Below are positions 8,547 to 17,464 of a stretch of 64,000 nt of DNA, in pieces. The position numbers were made by a program, and so were the translations under genes. The stretch lies in NCBI GenBank assembly GCA_033764335.1, contig JANRJC010000044.1, positions 62,001 to 126,000 of the forward strand, written 5' to 3'. Origin of the DNA: JAGQVA01 sp033764335 (lineage in GTDB: Bacteria > Bacteroidota > Bacteroidia > J057). The notes beneath the pieces were generated by a model. The model was not told the origin of the DNA, made no database searches, and saw only the letters and a list, made by a program, of their open reading frames with translations. The stretch's first letter is position 1, and each line of letters starts with the position of its first letter.

Positions 8547-8671
8547 AAAGTGTTTCCTTAAATTTAAGCTCCGACAAACCATTCGGTTATGTTTCTTCGT
8601 TATGTAAAATAATTATCCTGCAACCTGATGGCTTTTAATTGATCCTTTGTCTTACTAATCTGAAAGAAAGC

Positions 8672-9745
8672 ATGAAATCCCACACTTTCCGCCTATATTT
8701 TCTGTCTGTCATCCTCCTACTGGCTGCCTGTAAACGCGAAGATGTCCCGGTGAAAGTATATGATGTTCCTGCGGAACTTCAGGTCTATATTGATTTGTTT
8801 GAACAGGAAGCAGCCAAACGTGGGCAGACCATTACCATAGACAACCTCCGCGTATTGTATGAAGGTGAGCTTGTCAATGGTACCGCTGCCGGTACTTGTA
8901 CCTATCCCCATGCCGATGACCCAATTCCTACCGTGAGGTTTGATACGACTTCCCTCAACTGGACTAATAATGCAGCTTCTCAGGAAATTTTGGTTTTCCA
9001 TGAACTAGGCCATTGTGTATTAAACAGAAGGGAACACCGCGATGAGCAATTACCTAATGGAAATTTTGCCAGTATAATGAGAAGTACCGGTGCGCAGGTT
9101 TATGGTGGTGCTCTTAACGATTTTAAAAGGGATTATTACCTCGACGAACTATTTGACCCAACCACACCTGCACCGGATTGGGCTACCAATTTCCCGGAAT
9201 ATGTTTCACCCGAAACAATGGGACTGACTTCGGTTTTTATTGATGATTTTGTGGACAATCGCAATTTCTGGAACTTGGGAAACTCAGCGAATGTCTCTAC
9301 TTCCATCAGCAATAGCACCCTTATATTTTCTTCTAAAAGTGAATCCACTGCCTATTTTACCAGCAAAGAAACCGATTTACAGGCAAACTCCGATTTTATT
9401 ATTGAAGCAAATATGAAAATTGCTTCCGGTGAAAATTCCGTTATGGTACAGTGGGGCGGTCCCGGATCGGATAAACTCAACTTTTTTGGTTTTACACCCG
9501 GAAAATCGGCCTTTGTGGGCAACTGGACAGACGGCATCGTTGTAGCTCGGGAAATAAGCACGATGATTCCTTCTGAATTTACCAAACTTACCATTCGCAA
9601 AGAAGGCACTCTGTACTACATGTATGTCAATGGGGCCATTTTCGATGTGCTTTCTTATGAAACCCTGGAAGGAGGTGTTATCGCATTTTACGTAGGAGCA
9701 CAGACAACCCTCCACGTGGACTACGTACACATCTACGAAATGTAA
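8672..9745 (+). CDS. Putative zinc metalloprotease lipoprotein with C-terminal lectin-like domain
   Basis: A 357-residue protein from the ATG at 8672. A TTG at 8639 in the same frame is rejected because the signal sequence begins at MKSHTFRLYF. The lipobox is LAAC with Cys20. HELGH at 110-114, followed by CVLNRREH, supplies an HExxH zinc site with another His at 122. That spacing (HExxH-N7-H) differs from the metzincin HExxHxxGxxH, so the third ligand is uncertain. From about residue 195 the protein becomes a beta-rich domain (FIDDFVDNRNFWNLG, then LTIRKEGTLYYMYVNG) resembling the concanavalin-like/DUF1080 fold, probably for carbohydrate or surface binding. It is convergent with the next gene, five bases apart. 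Confidence 0.82.
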   Translation: MKSHTFRLYFLSVILLLAACKREDVPVKVYDVPAELQVYIDLFEQEAAKRGQTITIDNLRVLYEGELVNGTAAGTCTYPHADDPIPTVRFDTTSLNWTNNAASQEILVFHELGHCVLNRREHRDEQLPNGNFASIMRSTGAQVYGGALNDFKRDYYLDELFDPTTPAPDWATNFPEYVSPETMGLTSVFIDDFVDNRNFWNLGNSANVSTSISNSTLIFSSKSESTAYFTSKETDLQANSDFIIEANMKIASGENSVMVQWGGPGSDKLNFFGFTPGKSAFVGNWTDGIVVAREISTMIPSEFTKLTIRKEGTLYYMYVNGAIFDVLSYETLEGGVIAFYVGAQTTLHVDYVHIYEM

Positions 9746-9750
9746 ATCCA

Positions 9751-11859
9751 TTACCAGGTTACCAGCTTAAATGCTTCGGGCACATTCTGTACCGGAAATT
9801 TGCACATCTTATCCTGACACACATAAATGTAGGTAGCGCCCTCAACGAGTTTGTTTTCAAGCAATTCCAGCTTGCCTTCCGCTTTTCCTCCGAGTAGAAA
9901 TACGTTTGGCAAAAATTGGGTTTCCCATGTTTTCCGAAAATTCTCGGCATCTGTTCCAACAATTGCCACTTCATAGGGCGGCCAGGTAAACCATGTCTGT
10001 AAGATTGCCCAGTTGGAAAAATAAGCGGCCTGGGTAGCTACATTTTCAGAAACCCCCGACAACATAAGCCGGGCCTGGTTTATGTATTCCGGCTTATATA
10101 GATAGGTTCCCAGTATAAATAGTCCTTTTGCCAGCGAAGAATTGGAAGCAGGAATTACATTATCAGCAACTTCTCTCGTGCGGGTAATCAGCGCTTTATC
10201 TTGGTCTGAGGTATAATAAAACATTCCCGCTTTCTCATCATAAAAATGAGCAAGTGCATAGGTCATAAGACGATCAGCTTCAAATAGCCATTGTTCGTCA
10301 AAAGTAACCTGATACAAAGTAATAAAGGCCTCAATGGTAAAGCTGTAATCGTCCGCAAAACCATTGACCGAAGAACGACCGTCTTTAAAACTGCGGTTTA
10401 GCCTACCGTCTTTTTGCATTTGTTTTTTTCGGAGAAACTGGGCGTTTTTTAGGGCTTTTTGAAGGTATTCGGGATTTCCGAATACGCGATATGCGTCGGC
10501 ATATCCTTTGAGCATCAATGCGTTCCAAGCGGTAAGGGTTTTATTATCAAGCCCGGGACGCACCCTCGTTTTGCGCACTTCCAGCAACACCTGGCGGGAG
10601 TGTGTGATTAGTGAATCAAAGGTTTCCTCCGGAAAACCCAGCCGCTTCGCGGCTTCCTCCGGAGATTCTCTCCGATAAAGGATATTTTTCCCCTCCCAAT
10701 TTCCCGGCTGTGTAACGTTGTAATATTCCAAAAATGATCCGGCATCGTCCACGAGCAGGGAATCTATTTCGCCCCTCGTCCACACATAATATTTCCCTTC
10801 TTCGCCTTCGCTGTCGGCGTCGAGAGAAGAATAAAATTCTCCTGCGGGGCCGGTCATTTCTCTTTCAATAAATGTCAGCGTTTCTTCGACAATATTTTTA
10901 TAAAGTGGGTCTTTTGTCAGTTGGTAGGCTTCGGAATAAAGGCTGACAAGTTGGGCATTGTCATAAAGCATTTTTTCAAAATGTGGCACTTTCCACTGCG
11001 CATCTGTAGAGTATCGGGCAAATCCTCCCCCCAGATGATCGTAAATCCCTCCTGCGGCCATTTGGTCGAGAGAAACCTTCACTGCCGTTAATGCTTCTTC
11101 TTCTCCCGTAAGCGCATAGTACCTCAATAAAAACTGATGAATATTCGGCATCGGAAACTTGGGCGTTTTATTTAAACCTCCCTTATTAAGGTCTATCTCA
11201 TTGGCCAGATTCTTATAGGCTTCCGCCATACTTTCTTCGGTAAACTTTGTCTCCTTTTGAATAAAATCTCCATAGTCGAGTCGCTGAATCCCCTCTGTAA
11301 TCTGGGCGGAAACTTGTATCAACTTGCCCTCCTCGTTTTTCTTCAGTCCGATAAAATGGTTTAATACCCGCAGCCATTCCTCTTTCGGAAAATAGGTAGC
11401 AGCGAAAACCGGTTTTCCGTCGGGTAAAGCAATTGCATTCAGCGGCCAGCCACCCTGGCCGCTAGTAAGATAGGCCGCATTCATATAAATCTGATCTATA
11501 TCCGGACGTTCTTCGCGATCTACTTTGATCGAAACAAAATTTTGATTCATAATCCGCGCTACGGCAGTATCCTCAAAGGACTCATGTTCCATCACATGAC
11601 ACCAATGACAAGCAGCATAACCAATGCTGATAATCAGGAGTTTATTTTCGCTTTTGGCTTTTTCTAATGCCTCATCTCCCCACGGGTACCAGTTTACCGG
11701 GTTGTGGGCATGTTGTTGCAGGTAAGGACTGGTACTGTTTATGAGTTCGTTGGTGTAGGGAAAATTGCCTTTAGTCGCATTTTTCCCGGTCTGGCTATTG
11801 CACGAGGAAAATACAAACATAAACAAAACGAAAAAAACGCCGGTGAATATTCGATTCAT
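9751..11859 (-). CDS. Thioredoxin-domain/DUF255 (YyaL-type) lipoprotein
   Basis: A 702-residue protein. The signal peptide ends in the lipobox FSSC (Cys20). A Spermatogenesis-associated-protein-20-like thioredoxin domain follows, with the family hallmark NPVNWYPWGDEA and the redox motif CHWC at 84-87 in ISIGYAACHWCHVMEHESFED. The remaining 500 residues form an (alpha/alpha)6-barrel like that of glycosyl hydrolases and epimerases, e.g. GGIYDHLGGGFARYSTD and WKVPHFEKMLYDNAQL. Members are widespread but their reaction is not established. Attachment to a membrane by the lipid anchor is unusual compared with cytoplasmic YyaL proteins. Confidence 0.93.
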   Translation of the reverse strand: MNRIFTGVFFVLFMFVFSSCNSQTGKNATKGNFPYTNELINSTSPYLQQHAHNPVNWYPWGDEALEKAKSENKLLIISIGYAACHWCHVMEHESFEDTAVARIMNQNFVSIKVDREERPDIDQIYMNAAYLTSGQGGWPLNAIALPDGKPVFAATYFPKEEWLRVLNHFIGLKKNEEGKLIQVSAQITEGIQRLDYGDFIQKETKFTEESMAEAYKNLANEIDLNKGGLNKTPKFPMPNIHQFLLRYYALTGEEEALTAVKVSLDQMAAGGIYDHLGGGFARYSTDAQWKVPHFEKMLYDNAQLVSLYSEAYQLTKDPLYKNIVEETLTFIEREMTGPAGEFYSSLDADSEGEEGKYYVWTRGEIDSLLVDDAGSFLEYYNVTQPGNWEGKNILYRRESPEEAAKRLGFPEETFDSLITHSRQVLLEVRKTRVRPGLDNKTLTAWNALMLKGYADAYRVFGNPEYLQKALKNAQFLRKKQMQKDGRLNRSFKDGRSSVNGFADDYSFTIEAFITLYQVTFDEQWLFEADRLMTYALAHFYDEKAGMFYYTSDQDKALITRTREVADNVIPASNSSLAKGLFILGTYLYKPEYINQARLMLSGVSENVATQAAYFSNWAILQTWFTWPPYEVAIVGTDAENFRKTWETQFLPNVFLLGGKAEGKLELLENKLVEGATYIYVCQDKMCKFPVQNVPEAFKLVTW

Positions 11860-11908
11860 AACCTTGGGGTTTGCTCAGAACCTTAAAGGTACGGAAAAGA
11901 AACTCGAT

Positions 11909-13084
11909 TTACAGGCGGAGTCGGAGCATGTTTTCCAACTCTTCCGTTGTATGAGAAACGGGATGGTTTTTCAAATCCGGAGCTTCTGCTATTCTTGCAA
12001 GGTCTGTTTCTTTTATACCCACAGCACTCAGCCGGGGAATTTTCATTTCTTCCACACGGTTGCTGATTTCTTCAGCAAGAAATGCCACATAATACGCCTC
12101 ACCCTTTTTCCCATTATCCTCTGAAAAAATCCGTCCGACATTGGCATACTTCTTTTTTGCCTCTGCATACCGGCTGTCCGCCAGAATTTTCGCACTCGCT
12201 GCCTGGTTCACAACCCCCATAAGCGAACCACAGATTACCCCGTGAGGAATAGGATACCAGCCGCCAATCACACCTGCAAAACCATGTACCAGTCCCAGAC
12301 CGGCATTGGCGAGAGTGATTCCGGAAAGGAGTGCGGCATAAGCCATACCTGAACGAGCCTCACGGTCTCCGCCATTTTTCCAGGCAGGAATTAGTGAAAG
12401 TTGAATATGGCGTAGCCCCTCCAACGCCAGGGTATCCGTCAGCGGAGTAGCTTTGGTGGAAACATACGATTCCAGCAACTGCGTAAAGGCATCCATTCCA
12501 CTGCAAGCCGTTTGCCGGGGCGAACAAGAGACCGTCAGTTCCGGGTCAATTAGCGCGAGATCCGGAATATAACGATCATGGCGGAGCGATTTTTTGAAGC
12601 CGTTTTTACCGACACGGGAGATGACCGCATTTTTGGTAGCCTCACTTCCCGTACCCGCGGTAGTGGGAATCGCCACAAAAGGAATTTTTGCACCGGAAGG
12701 TTTTTTTGTACCCACCCCTTCGAGGTAATCGGTAATAGAACCAACCTCTGCAAACATAGCCGAAACCGCTTTTCCCGCGTCCAGCACACTGCCCCCGCCA
12801 ATGGCAACAACAACCGAAGGTTGGTCGCCGCGAAATTTTTCCACACAACGGTCAATCATTTCCGGAGAGGGTTCACTTTCAATGATTTCATGTAAAACCC
12901 TTACTTTCCGTTCTGTAAGTTTTTCCTGAATATCCCCCCATTCGCGGGTATGGATAAAGGAGGCGGAGCCGGTGAGAAACAAAACACTTTTCCCGTATCC
13001 GGCGATAATATCCGGCAAACGCGAAATCGTTCGCAATCCAAAAATAATTCCCGGAGGTGGAGAGAAAAGAAAAGACCCTACCAT
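11909..13084 (-). CDS. Iron-containing alcohol dehydrogenase
   Basis: A 391-residue group III (iron-type) alcohol dehydrogenase. GGGSVLDAGKAVSAM is the NAD-binding motif, IPTTAGTGSEATKNAVI the second family signature, and GLGLVHGFAGVIGGWYPIPHG contains two metal-ligand His residues. At the usual Asp-x3-His ligand pair the sequence is SGMDAFTQLLESYVS, so the second ligand His is replaced by Gln. Such proteins form a known subgroup whose metal and substrate are less certain. The start overlaps the stop of the upstream ABM gene by seven bases (ATGGTAG), so the two are translationally coupled. Confidence 0.92.
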   Translation of the reverse strand: MVGSFLFSPPPGIIFGLRTISRLPDIIAGYGKSVLFLTGSASFIHTREWGDIQEKLTERKVRVLHEIIESEPSPEMIDRCVEKFRGDQPSVVVAIGGGSVLDAGKAVSAMFAEVGSITDYLEGVGTKKPSGAKIPFVAIPTTAGTGSEATKNAVISRVGKNGFKKSLRHDRYIPDLALIDPELTVSCSPRQTACSGMDAFTQLLESYVSTKATPLTDTLALEGLRHIQLSLIPAWKNGGDREARSGMAYAALLSGITLANAGLGLVHGFAGVIGGWYPIPHGVICGSLMGVVNQAASAKILADSRYAEAKKKYANVGRIFSEDNGKKGEAYYVAFLAEEISNRVEEMKIPRLSAVGIKETDLARIAEAPDLKNHPVSHTTEELENMLRLRL

Positions 13085-13386
13085 AAATCCGGGGATTGAG
13101 GCGCAATCAGCTTGTAGCGAACGCCTTTGCGGGGTTCCGCCATCCAGTTTTCAACCGTATCCCGCCATGCGAAATAATGAGCCGTTTCTTTATGAGCCGC
13201 AACGGCGGCTTCATCTTCAAAAACCTCATACAACATAAACCGGGTAGGGTCGGAGCCATCCTGATGAAAATCAAAGCGGACATTACCGGGTTCTTCGATA
13301 GAACCCCGATGATTTAGAAGCGTAGCTTCGATAAATTCCTGAACATTTTCAGGTTTGACTTTTACGTGAATGCAGGTGACGATCAT
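13078..13386 (-). CDS. ABM-domain (YgiN/LsrG-like) protein
   Basis: A 102-residue protein with the antibiotic-biosynthesis-monooxygenase dimeric ferredoxin-like fold: TCIHVKVKPENVQEFIEATL, then ARFMLYEVFEDEAAVAAHKET (ARF approximates TRF) and HYFAWRD. Small ABM proteins act as cofactor-free oxygenases, isomerases (LsrG) or quinone-related enzymes. Coupling to the iron alcohol dehydrogenase by a seven-base overlap suggests a shared small-molecule carbonyl or alcohol pathway. The substrate is unknown. Confidence 0.9.
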   Translation of the reverse strand: MIVTCIHVKVKPENVQEFIEATLLNHRGSIEEPGNVRFDFHQDGSDPTRFMLYEVFEDEAAVAAHKETAHYFAWRDTVENWMAEPRKGVRYKLIAPQSPDLW

Positions 13387-13409
13387 GGTAATAATTTTAT
13401 TCTGAATAA

Positions 13410-13934
13410 TTATTTCCCCAGCACATCTCCGCCGGGGTAGGGGACAATGGATTCGAGAAGCAATACAGCACTCTCCCTCGCAAAGAGGGTGATGATGATA
13501 ATCACTACTGCTGTGATAATAGCAACAGAGACATTGCCTTCGGCAATTTCTTTCAACTCATTGGTTTTGGTCGTAAACCGCATAAACACATTTGTACTGA
13601 TCAGGTTTACCAGCATCGCAATCAGCGAACTGATTGCCACAAACAAAAACAAATACCGCGAAAACTGGAAAAAAACAGACCAGAAGTCCGTGGCCCGCGC
13701 ATTAATGGTGCGAAAAGTGCTAAGCAGGGGTTGTATAACGCTACTCACCATATACCCCACCGAAAACATAATGGCTCCTACAAATATGGCAAATGCCGTA
13801 TTTTTTTCGCCCAAAGGATAGTTTCTGCCCACTACCCAGCGTACCAGCCGGTAGGTAATATACAATACAACTGCGCCTACCACTACGGAGCCTACCAGTT
13901 GAATAATTGCGAGCATTGTAAGTGTAATATTCAT
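13410..13934 (-). CDS. DUF350 membrane protein
   Basis: About 174 residues from the ATG at 13934 (MNITLTMLAIIQLVG). A longer frame from 14042 would overlap the upstream gene and begins with non-membrane sequence, so it is not used. Four to six hydrophobic segments form two copies of a DUF350-like unit, the second reading EIAEGNVSVAIITAVVIIII. DUF350 proteins are inner-membrane proteins of unknown function. It lies 10 bases downstream of the transglutaminase-like gene and 23 bases upstream of the ABM gene, so the four minus-strand genes may form one operon. Confidence 0.82.
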   Translation of the reverse strand: MNITLTMLAIIQLVGSVVVGAVVLYITYRLVRWVVGRNYPLGEKNTAFAIFVGAIMFSVGYMVSSVIQPLLSTFRTINARATDFWSVFFQFSRYLFLFVAISSLIAMLVNLISTNVFMRFTTKTNELKEIAEGNVSVAIITAVVIIIITLFARESAVLLLESIVPYPGGDVLGK

Positions 13935-13944
13935 GTTCTTACCA

Positions 13945-14910
13945 TTAAAATTGTGTGTCCATTGCCACCCAATAATCCATATTCTGATACTGAGGCTCAA
14001 TCTGTCCGGGAAGCCAGCCGGTATTGGTTGTTTCCCATACATAATATTTTACCCCTTTTGAAATCACATAACTACCGCTCGTGAGGAGATCAATCCCCAA
14101 AACCGCATGGCCATATTCGTAGCTATACAACATCTTTACATCGTACCCATAATGATCCAAAATCACCATTAGCAATAACACTCTTGTATCACAGTCTCCT
14201 TTCAAGTTATAGGCAAATTCGACAGGAGAAAAAACACCATGCTCGACTCCCGCCACACAAGGATTCCCGTCGCGGTGATACTGACACCGGAAACCGTTAC
14301 ATTCCGGGTCATCGGCAATATATTCTGCACAACTCAAGTCGTGAATCAGGGAATAAGGGATATACTGGACATGCGAAACGATGATTTCCGCAAATTGCAA
14401 ACGGTCGGGATTTCTTTGGGCATAAATGCTATCAAATAGCGAAATAAGGCCCGGAATCTGTGTTTTGTTGTGATTAAGAATCGTCTCATATACCCAAGTC
14501 CAGTGGAACAAATTTCGATCCGATTCCCACAAAGCCTGGTTGCGCTTATAATACAAATCATAAGGAGAACCGAAAATATGCTCTTTCAGAATATCGGCTC
14601 TGTGCCGATAAGAATTGCGCAGATTGCTATCAGAAACGACATATCCCCCTTCATATACCTGCTGGTCATAACTTCGCCACACGCGATAATGTTTCATATA
14701 CCCCGTCAGTATCGAGTCCTCCAGTGGAACCGTGTCCGCTACCGGAATATACTCCGAATACTCTTCATTCGGCAGAGTTTCCTCCACATATCCTTCGCCC
14801 CCCCATATAACCGCGACCAAACCAATGGCCATAATCAGGCCAAAAATCACTACAAAAGTGAAGAAAATGAATTTAAACAGTTTGAATATGAAGGATAACA
14901 CGCGACTCAA
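13945..14910 (-). CDS. Membrane-anchored transglutaminase-like cysteine protein
   Basis: A 321-residue protein with one N-terminal transmembrane helix (FIFFTFVVIFGLIMAIGLVA), placing the rest in the periplasm. Near the C-terminus GDCDTRVLLLMVILDHYGYD carries the probable catalytic Cys, YEYGHAVLGID the His, and YYVWETTNTGW the acidic residue, in the order of the transglutaminase/papain-like fold. This would suit a protease, amidase or crosslinker. Two further Cys pairs in SCAEYIADDPECNGFRC may form disulfides. It leads the minus-strand group with the DUF350 gene. Confidence 0.82.
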   Translation of the reverse strand: MSRVLSFIFKLFKFIFFTFVVIFGLIMAIGLVAVIWGGEGYVEETLPNEEYSEYIPVADTVPLEDSILTGYMKHYRVWRSYDQQVYEGGYVVSDSNLRNSYRHRADILKEHIFGSPYDLYYKRNQALWESDRNLFHWTWVYETILNHNKTQIPGLISLFDSIYAQRNPDRLQFAEIIVSHVQYIPYSLIHDLSCAEYIADDPECNGFRCQYHRDGNPCVAGVEHGVFSPVEFAYNLKGDCDTRVLLLMVILDHYGYDVKMLYSYEYGHAVLGIDLLTSGSYVISKGVKYYVWETTNTGWLPGQIEPQYQNMDYWVAMDTQF

Positions 14911-15059
14911 AAAATTTAGGGGAATATAATACTTAAAATTACAGCAAACGAGGGAATGAATTCCCCCACAAAATATACCTTATTCGTTTCTATTTCGTAT
15001 GAATTATGACGATTTTTGTAGGCTAAACCGTATAGACTGAAGGGCGAAAAACAGACAAC

Positions 15060-17462
15060 ATGGAAGGGAATCAGCAGGACTTGTATAGCAGGTATTTTCC
15101 GAAAAAATTTTCTTGGGGAAACAAACGCACTCGTATTATTATTCTGGCTTCGATTTTACCGGCAACGCTTATCATTGGCTTCTGGGCTTTGTATTTTGCG
15201 GTTTTGCTGGGTTTTTTTGGCGATTTGCCTGAACAAAACGAACTCGCTGCCATTCAAAATCCCGTCGCCTCCGAGGTGTTTTCTGCGGATGGGAAACTTA
15301 TTGGCAAATATTTTGTCGAAAATCGAACCAACGTCACTTACAAGGATATTTCTCCTCAATTGGTACAGGCACTCATCGCTACTGAGGACGCTCGTTTTTA
15401 CGACCATGCCGGGGTTGACAACCGCAGTATGATGAGGGTGCTGGTAAAATCGGTTATCCTCCAGGACAAAAGTGCCGGCGGGGGAAGCACCATCACCCAA
15501 CAACTCGCCAAAAATCTTTATCCCCGTCAGGATTATTCTATTCTGACTATGCCCGTCAGCAAAATACGCGAGGCAGTCATTGCCCGAAGGTTGGAAAAAA
15601 TTTATTCGAAGGAAGAAATCATCACGCTTTATCTCAATACCGTCTCTTTTGGGGAAAGTGTGTATGGAATTGATGTCGCTACGGAACGATTTTTTAATAC
15701 GGATCCTAAAAATATAAAACTCGAAGATGCCGCCGTACTCGTTGGTATGTTAAAGGCAAATACGGCTTACAACCCGCGCCGTTATCCCGAAAAATCGCAG
15801 GAACGGCGAAATGTCGTGCTCGATCAAATGGTAAAATATGGCTATCTTTCTTCCGAAGAAGCTGATTCACTCAAAAAACTCCCGCTCAAACTCGATTATC
15901 GAAATATCACCCGTGAAGACGGGCCTGCACCTTATTTCCTTCAGGAAGCCGGGCTGGAGCTGAAAGAATGGTTTCTGGATAATCCCGGTCCTGACGGCAA
16001 AATTTACAACCTATACACCGACGGGCTGAAAATCCATACGACGATTGATTCCCGCCTTCAGTCTTATGCGGAGAAAGCCGTAAAACAGCACATGAAACAA
16101 CTCCAGAAAACCTTCAATCAGCATTGGAAAAATCGAAAAATCTGGGATGAAAAGGACTCGGGTATTGTGCGGGCAATGAAACAATCCGATCGGTATAAAT
16201 CACTAAAAACTGCGGGCCTGTCGGAGGAACAAATTCTGGAAAATTTTCATCAGCCGGTCAAAATGAAAATCTGGAGTTGGGAAGGCGAAGAGGAAAGGGA
16301 AATGACACCTATGGACTCCATTGTCTATTATCAGTCATTTTTACAGGCGGGTTTTCTGGCGATGGAACCCAAAACCGGCTATATCAGAGCCTGGGTTGGA
16401 GGTTACAATCATCAGCAATTTAAATACGACCACGTCACTTCCCATCGGCAGGTAGGTTCGACTTTCAAACCGGTGGTATATGCGGCAGCACTTGAAAATG
16501 GCTTAGAGCCTTGCAAATTTCTTCCTAATGAAAAAGTTTCTTATGGAAGCTATAAAAACTGGTCGCCGGGAAATTCAGACGGTAAATACGGAGGATTTTA
16601 CTCGGTGATGGGCGGTCTTACCCATTCGGTGAATACCGTTTCCGCAGCTATTATTATGGAGATGGGCGTTGATAAAGCCTATAATTTCGCCAAAAATTTC
16701 CGTTTTTCGGGCGAAATACCCCGCGACCCTACGCTTGTGCTGGGAACGGCCGACCTCAGCCTGATGGATATGGCGGGGGCCTATTCGGCATTTGCAAACC
16801 AGGGGAAAAGAGCAGTTCCTGTATATATCACCCGAATTGAAGACGCCGAAGGAAACGTTATCGCAGAGTTTCCCTTCGGGAAACCTGACAACTTCCGTGT
16901 AATGACCGAAATGACGGCGGGTCTTATGACAAAGATGCTTATCTCGGTCGTGGATAGCGGTACTGCACAGCGTTTGCGTTATACCTATAATCTTAAAGGT
17001 GAAATCGGTGGTAAAACCGGAACTACCCAAGATCAGACCGACGGCTGGTTTATGGGCATAACGCCGGGAATAGTGGCGGGAGCCTGGGTAGGGGGAGAAG
17101 ATCGCAAAGTGCGATTTCGCTCGACGAGCTTGGGGCAGGGTGCAGCTACGGCTCTGCCCATATACGGTCTGTTTATGCAACAGTATTACGCCGACAGCCG
17201 ATTTCGGAAAACCCAATCGGATGTTTTTCCCACGCCGGGACTTTCCGCCATGCAATCTCTGGATTGTAATCTTTATTCTGAATATAACCCCGAAGAAACC
17301 GCTCCTGATATTTTGGAGTTAATAAAAATGTTGAGAAAACGCCAGGAAGAAAAAGGCGAATGGCAGGAGACACAGCAGGAAGATAAACTGCGTGAAAAGC
17401 TTGATCGCAAACGCGAGCGCAAAGATAAATGGGATCAGCTATTGAAACGCAAAAACCCGTAA
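15060..17462 (+). CDS. Penicillin-binding protein 1A (bifunctional peptidoglycan synthase)
   Basis: An 800-residue class A PBP. One transmembrane helix near residues 28-50 anchors it in the inner membrane. The GT51 glycosyltransferase domain has ATEDARFYDHAGVD with the catalytic Glu, GGGSTITQQLAKNL and RKxEI-like ARRLEKIYSKEEIITLYLN. The transpeptidase domain has the active-site Ser in GSTFKPVVYAAAL, SVN in HSVNTVSAA, and KTGTT. It polymerises glycan strands and crosslinks them. The C-terminal 50 residues are a highly charged Lys/Glu/Arg tail. No clear promoter was identified in the 149 bases before it. The convergent neighbour starts two bases after its stop. Confidence 0.95.
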   Translation: MEGNQQDLYSRYFPKKFSWGNKRTRIIILASILPATLIIGFWALYFAVLLGFFGDLPEQNELAAIQNPVASEVFSADGKLIGKYFVENRTNVTYKDISPQLVQALIATEDARFYDHAGVDNRSMMRVLVKSVILQDKSAGGGSTITQQLAKNLYPRQDYSILTMPVSKIREAVIARRLEKIYSKEEIITLYLNTVSFGESVYGIDVATERFFNTDPKNIKLEDAAVLVGMLKANTAYNPRRYPEKSQERRNVVLDQMVKYGYLSSEEADSLKKLPLKLDYRNITREDGPAPYFLQEAGLELKEWFLDNPGPDGKIYNLYTDGLKIHTTIDSRLQSYAEKAVKQHMKQLQKTFNQHWKNRKIWDEKDSGIVRAMKQSDRYKSLKTAGLSEEQILENFHQPVKMKIWSWEGEEEREMTPMDSIVYYQSFLQAGFLAMEPKTGYIRAWVGGYNHQQFKYDHVTSHRQVGSTFKPVVYAAALENGLEPCKFLPNEKVSYGSYKNWSPGNSDGKYGGFYSVMGGLTHSVNTVSAAIIMEMGVDKAYNFAKNFRFSGEIPRDPTLVLGTADLSLMDMAGAYSAFANQGKRAVPVYITRIEDAEGNVIAEFPFGKPDNFRVMTEMTAGLMTKMLISVVDSGTAQRLRYTYNLKGEIGGKTGTTQDQTDGWFMGITPGIVAGAWVGGEDRKVRFRSTSLGQGAATALPIYGLFMQQYYADSRFRKTQSDVFPTPGLSAMQSLDCNLYSEYNPEETAPDILELIKMLRKRQEEKGEWQETQQEDKLREKLDRKRERKDKWDQLLKRKNP

Positions 17463-17464
17463 AA

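Noticed and set aside
8514..8671. Small gene or RNA between the receptor and the metalloprotease-like lipoprotein
   Set aside because: Only the terminator-like hairpin at 8521-8546 is visible; no supported frame or promoter for an RNA.
13935..14042. Longer form of the DUF350 protein from 14042
   Set aside because: It overlaps the upstream gene out of frame and adds non-membrane sequence; the ATG at 13934 opens directly into a membrane helix.
16575..17255. 226-residue open frame opposite the PBP1A gene
   Set aside because: It lies wholly antisense to the conserved transpeptidase domain and has no recognisable features, signal or start context.
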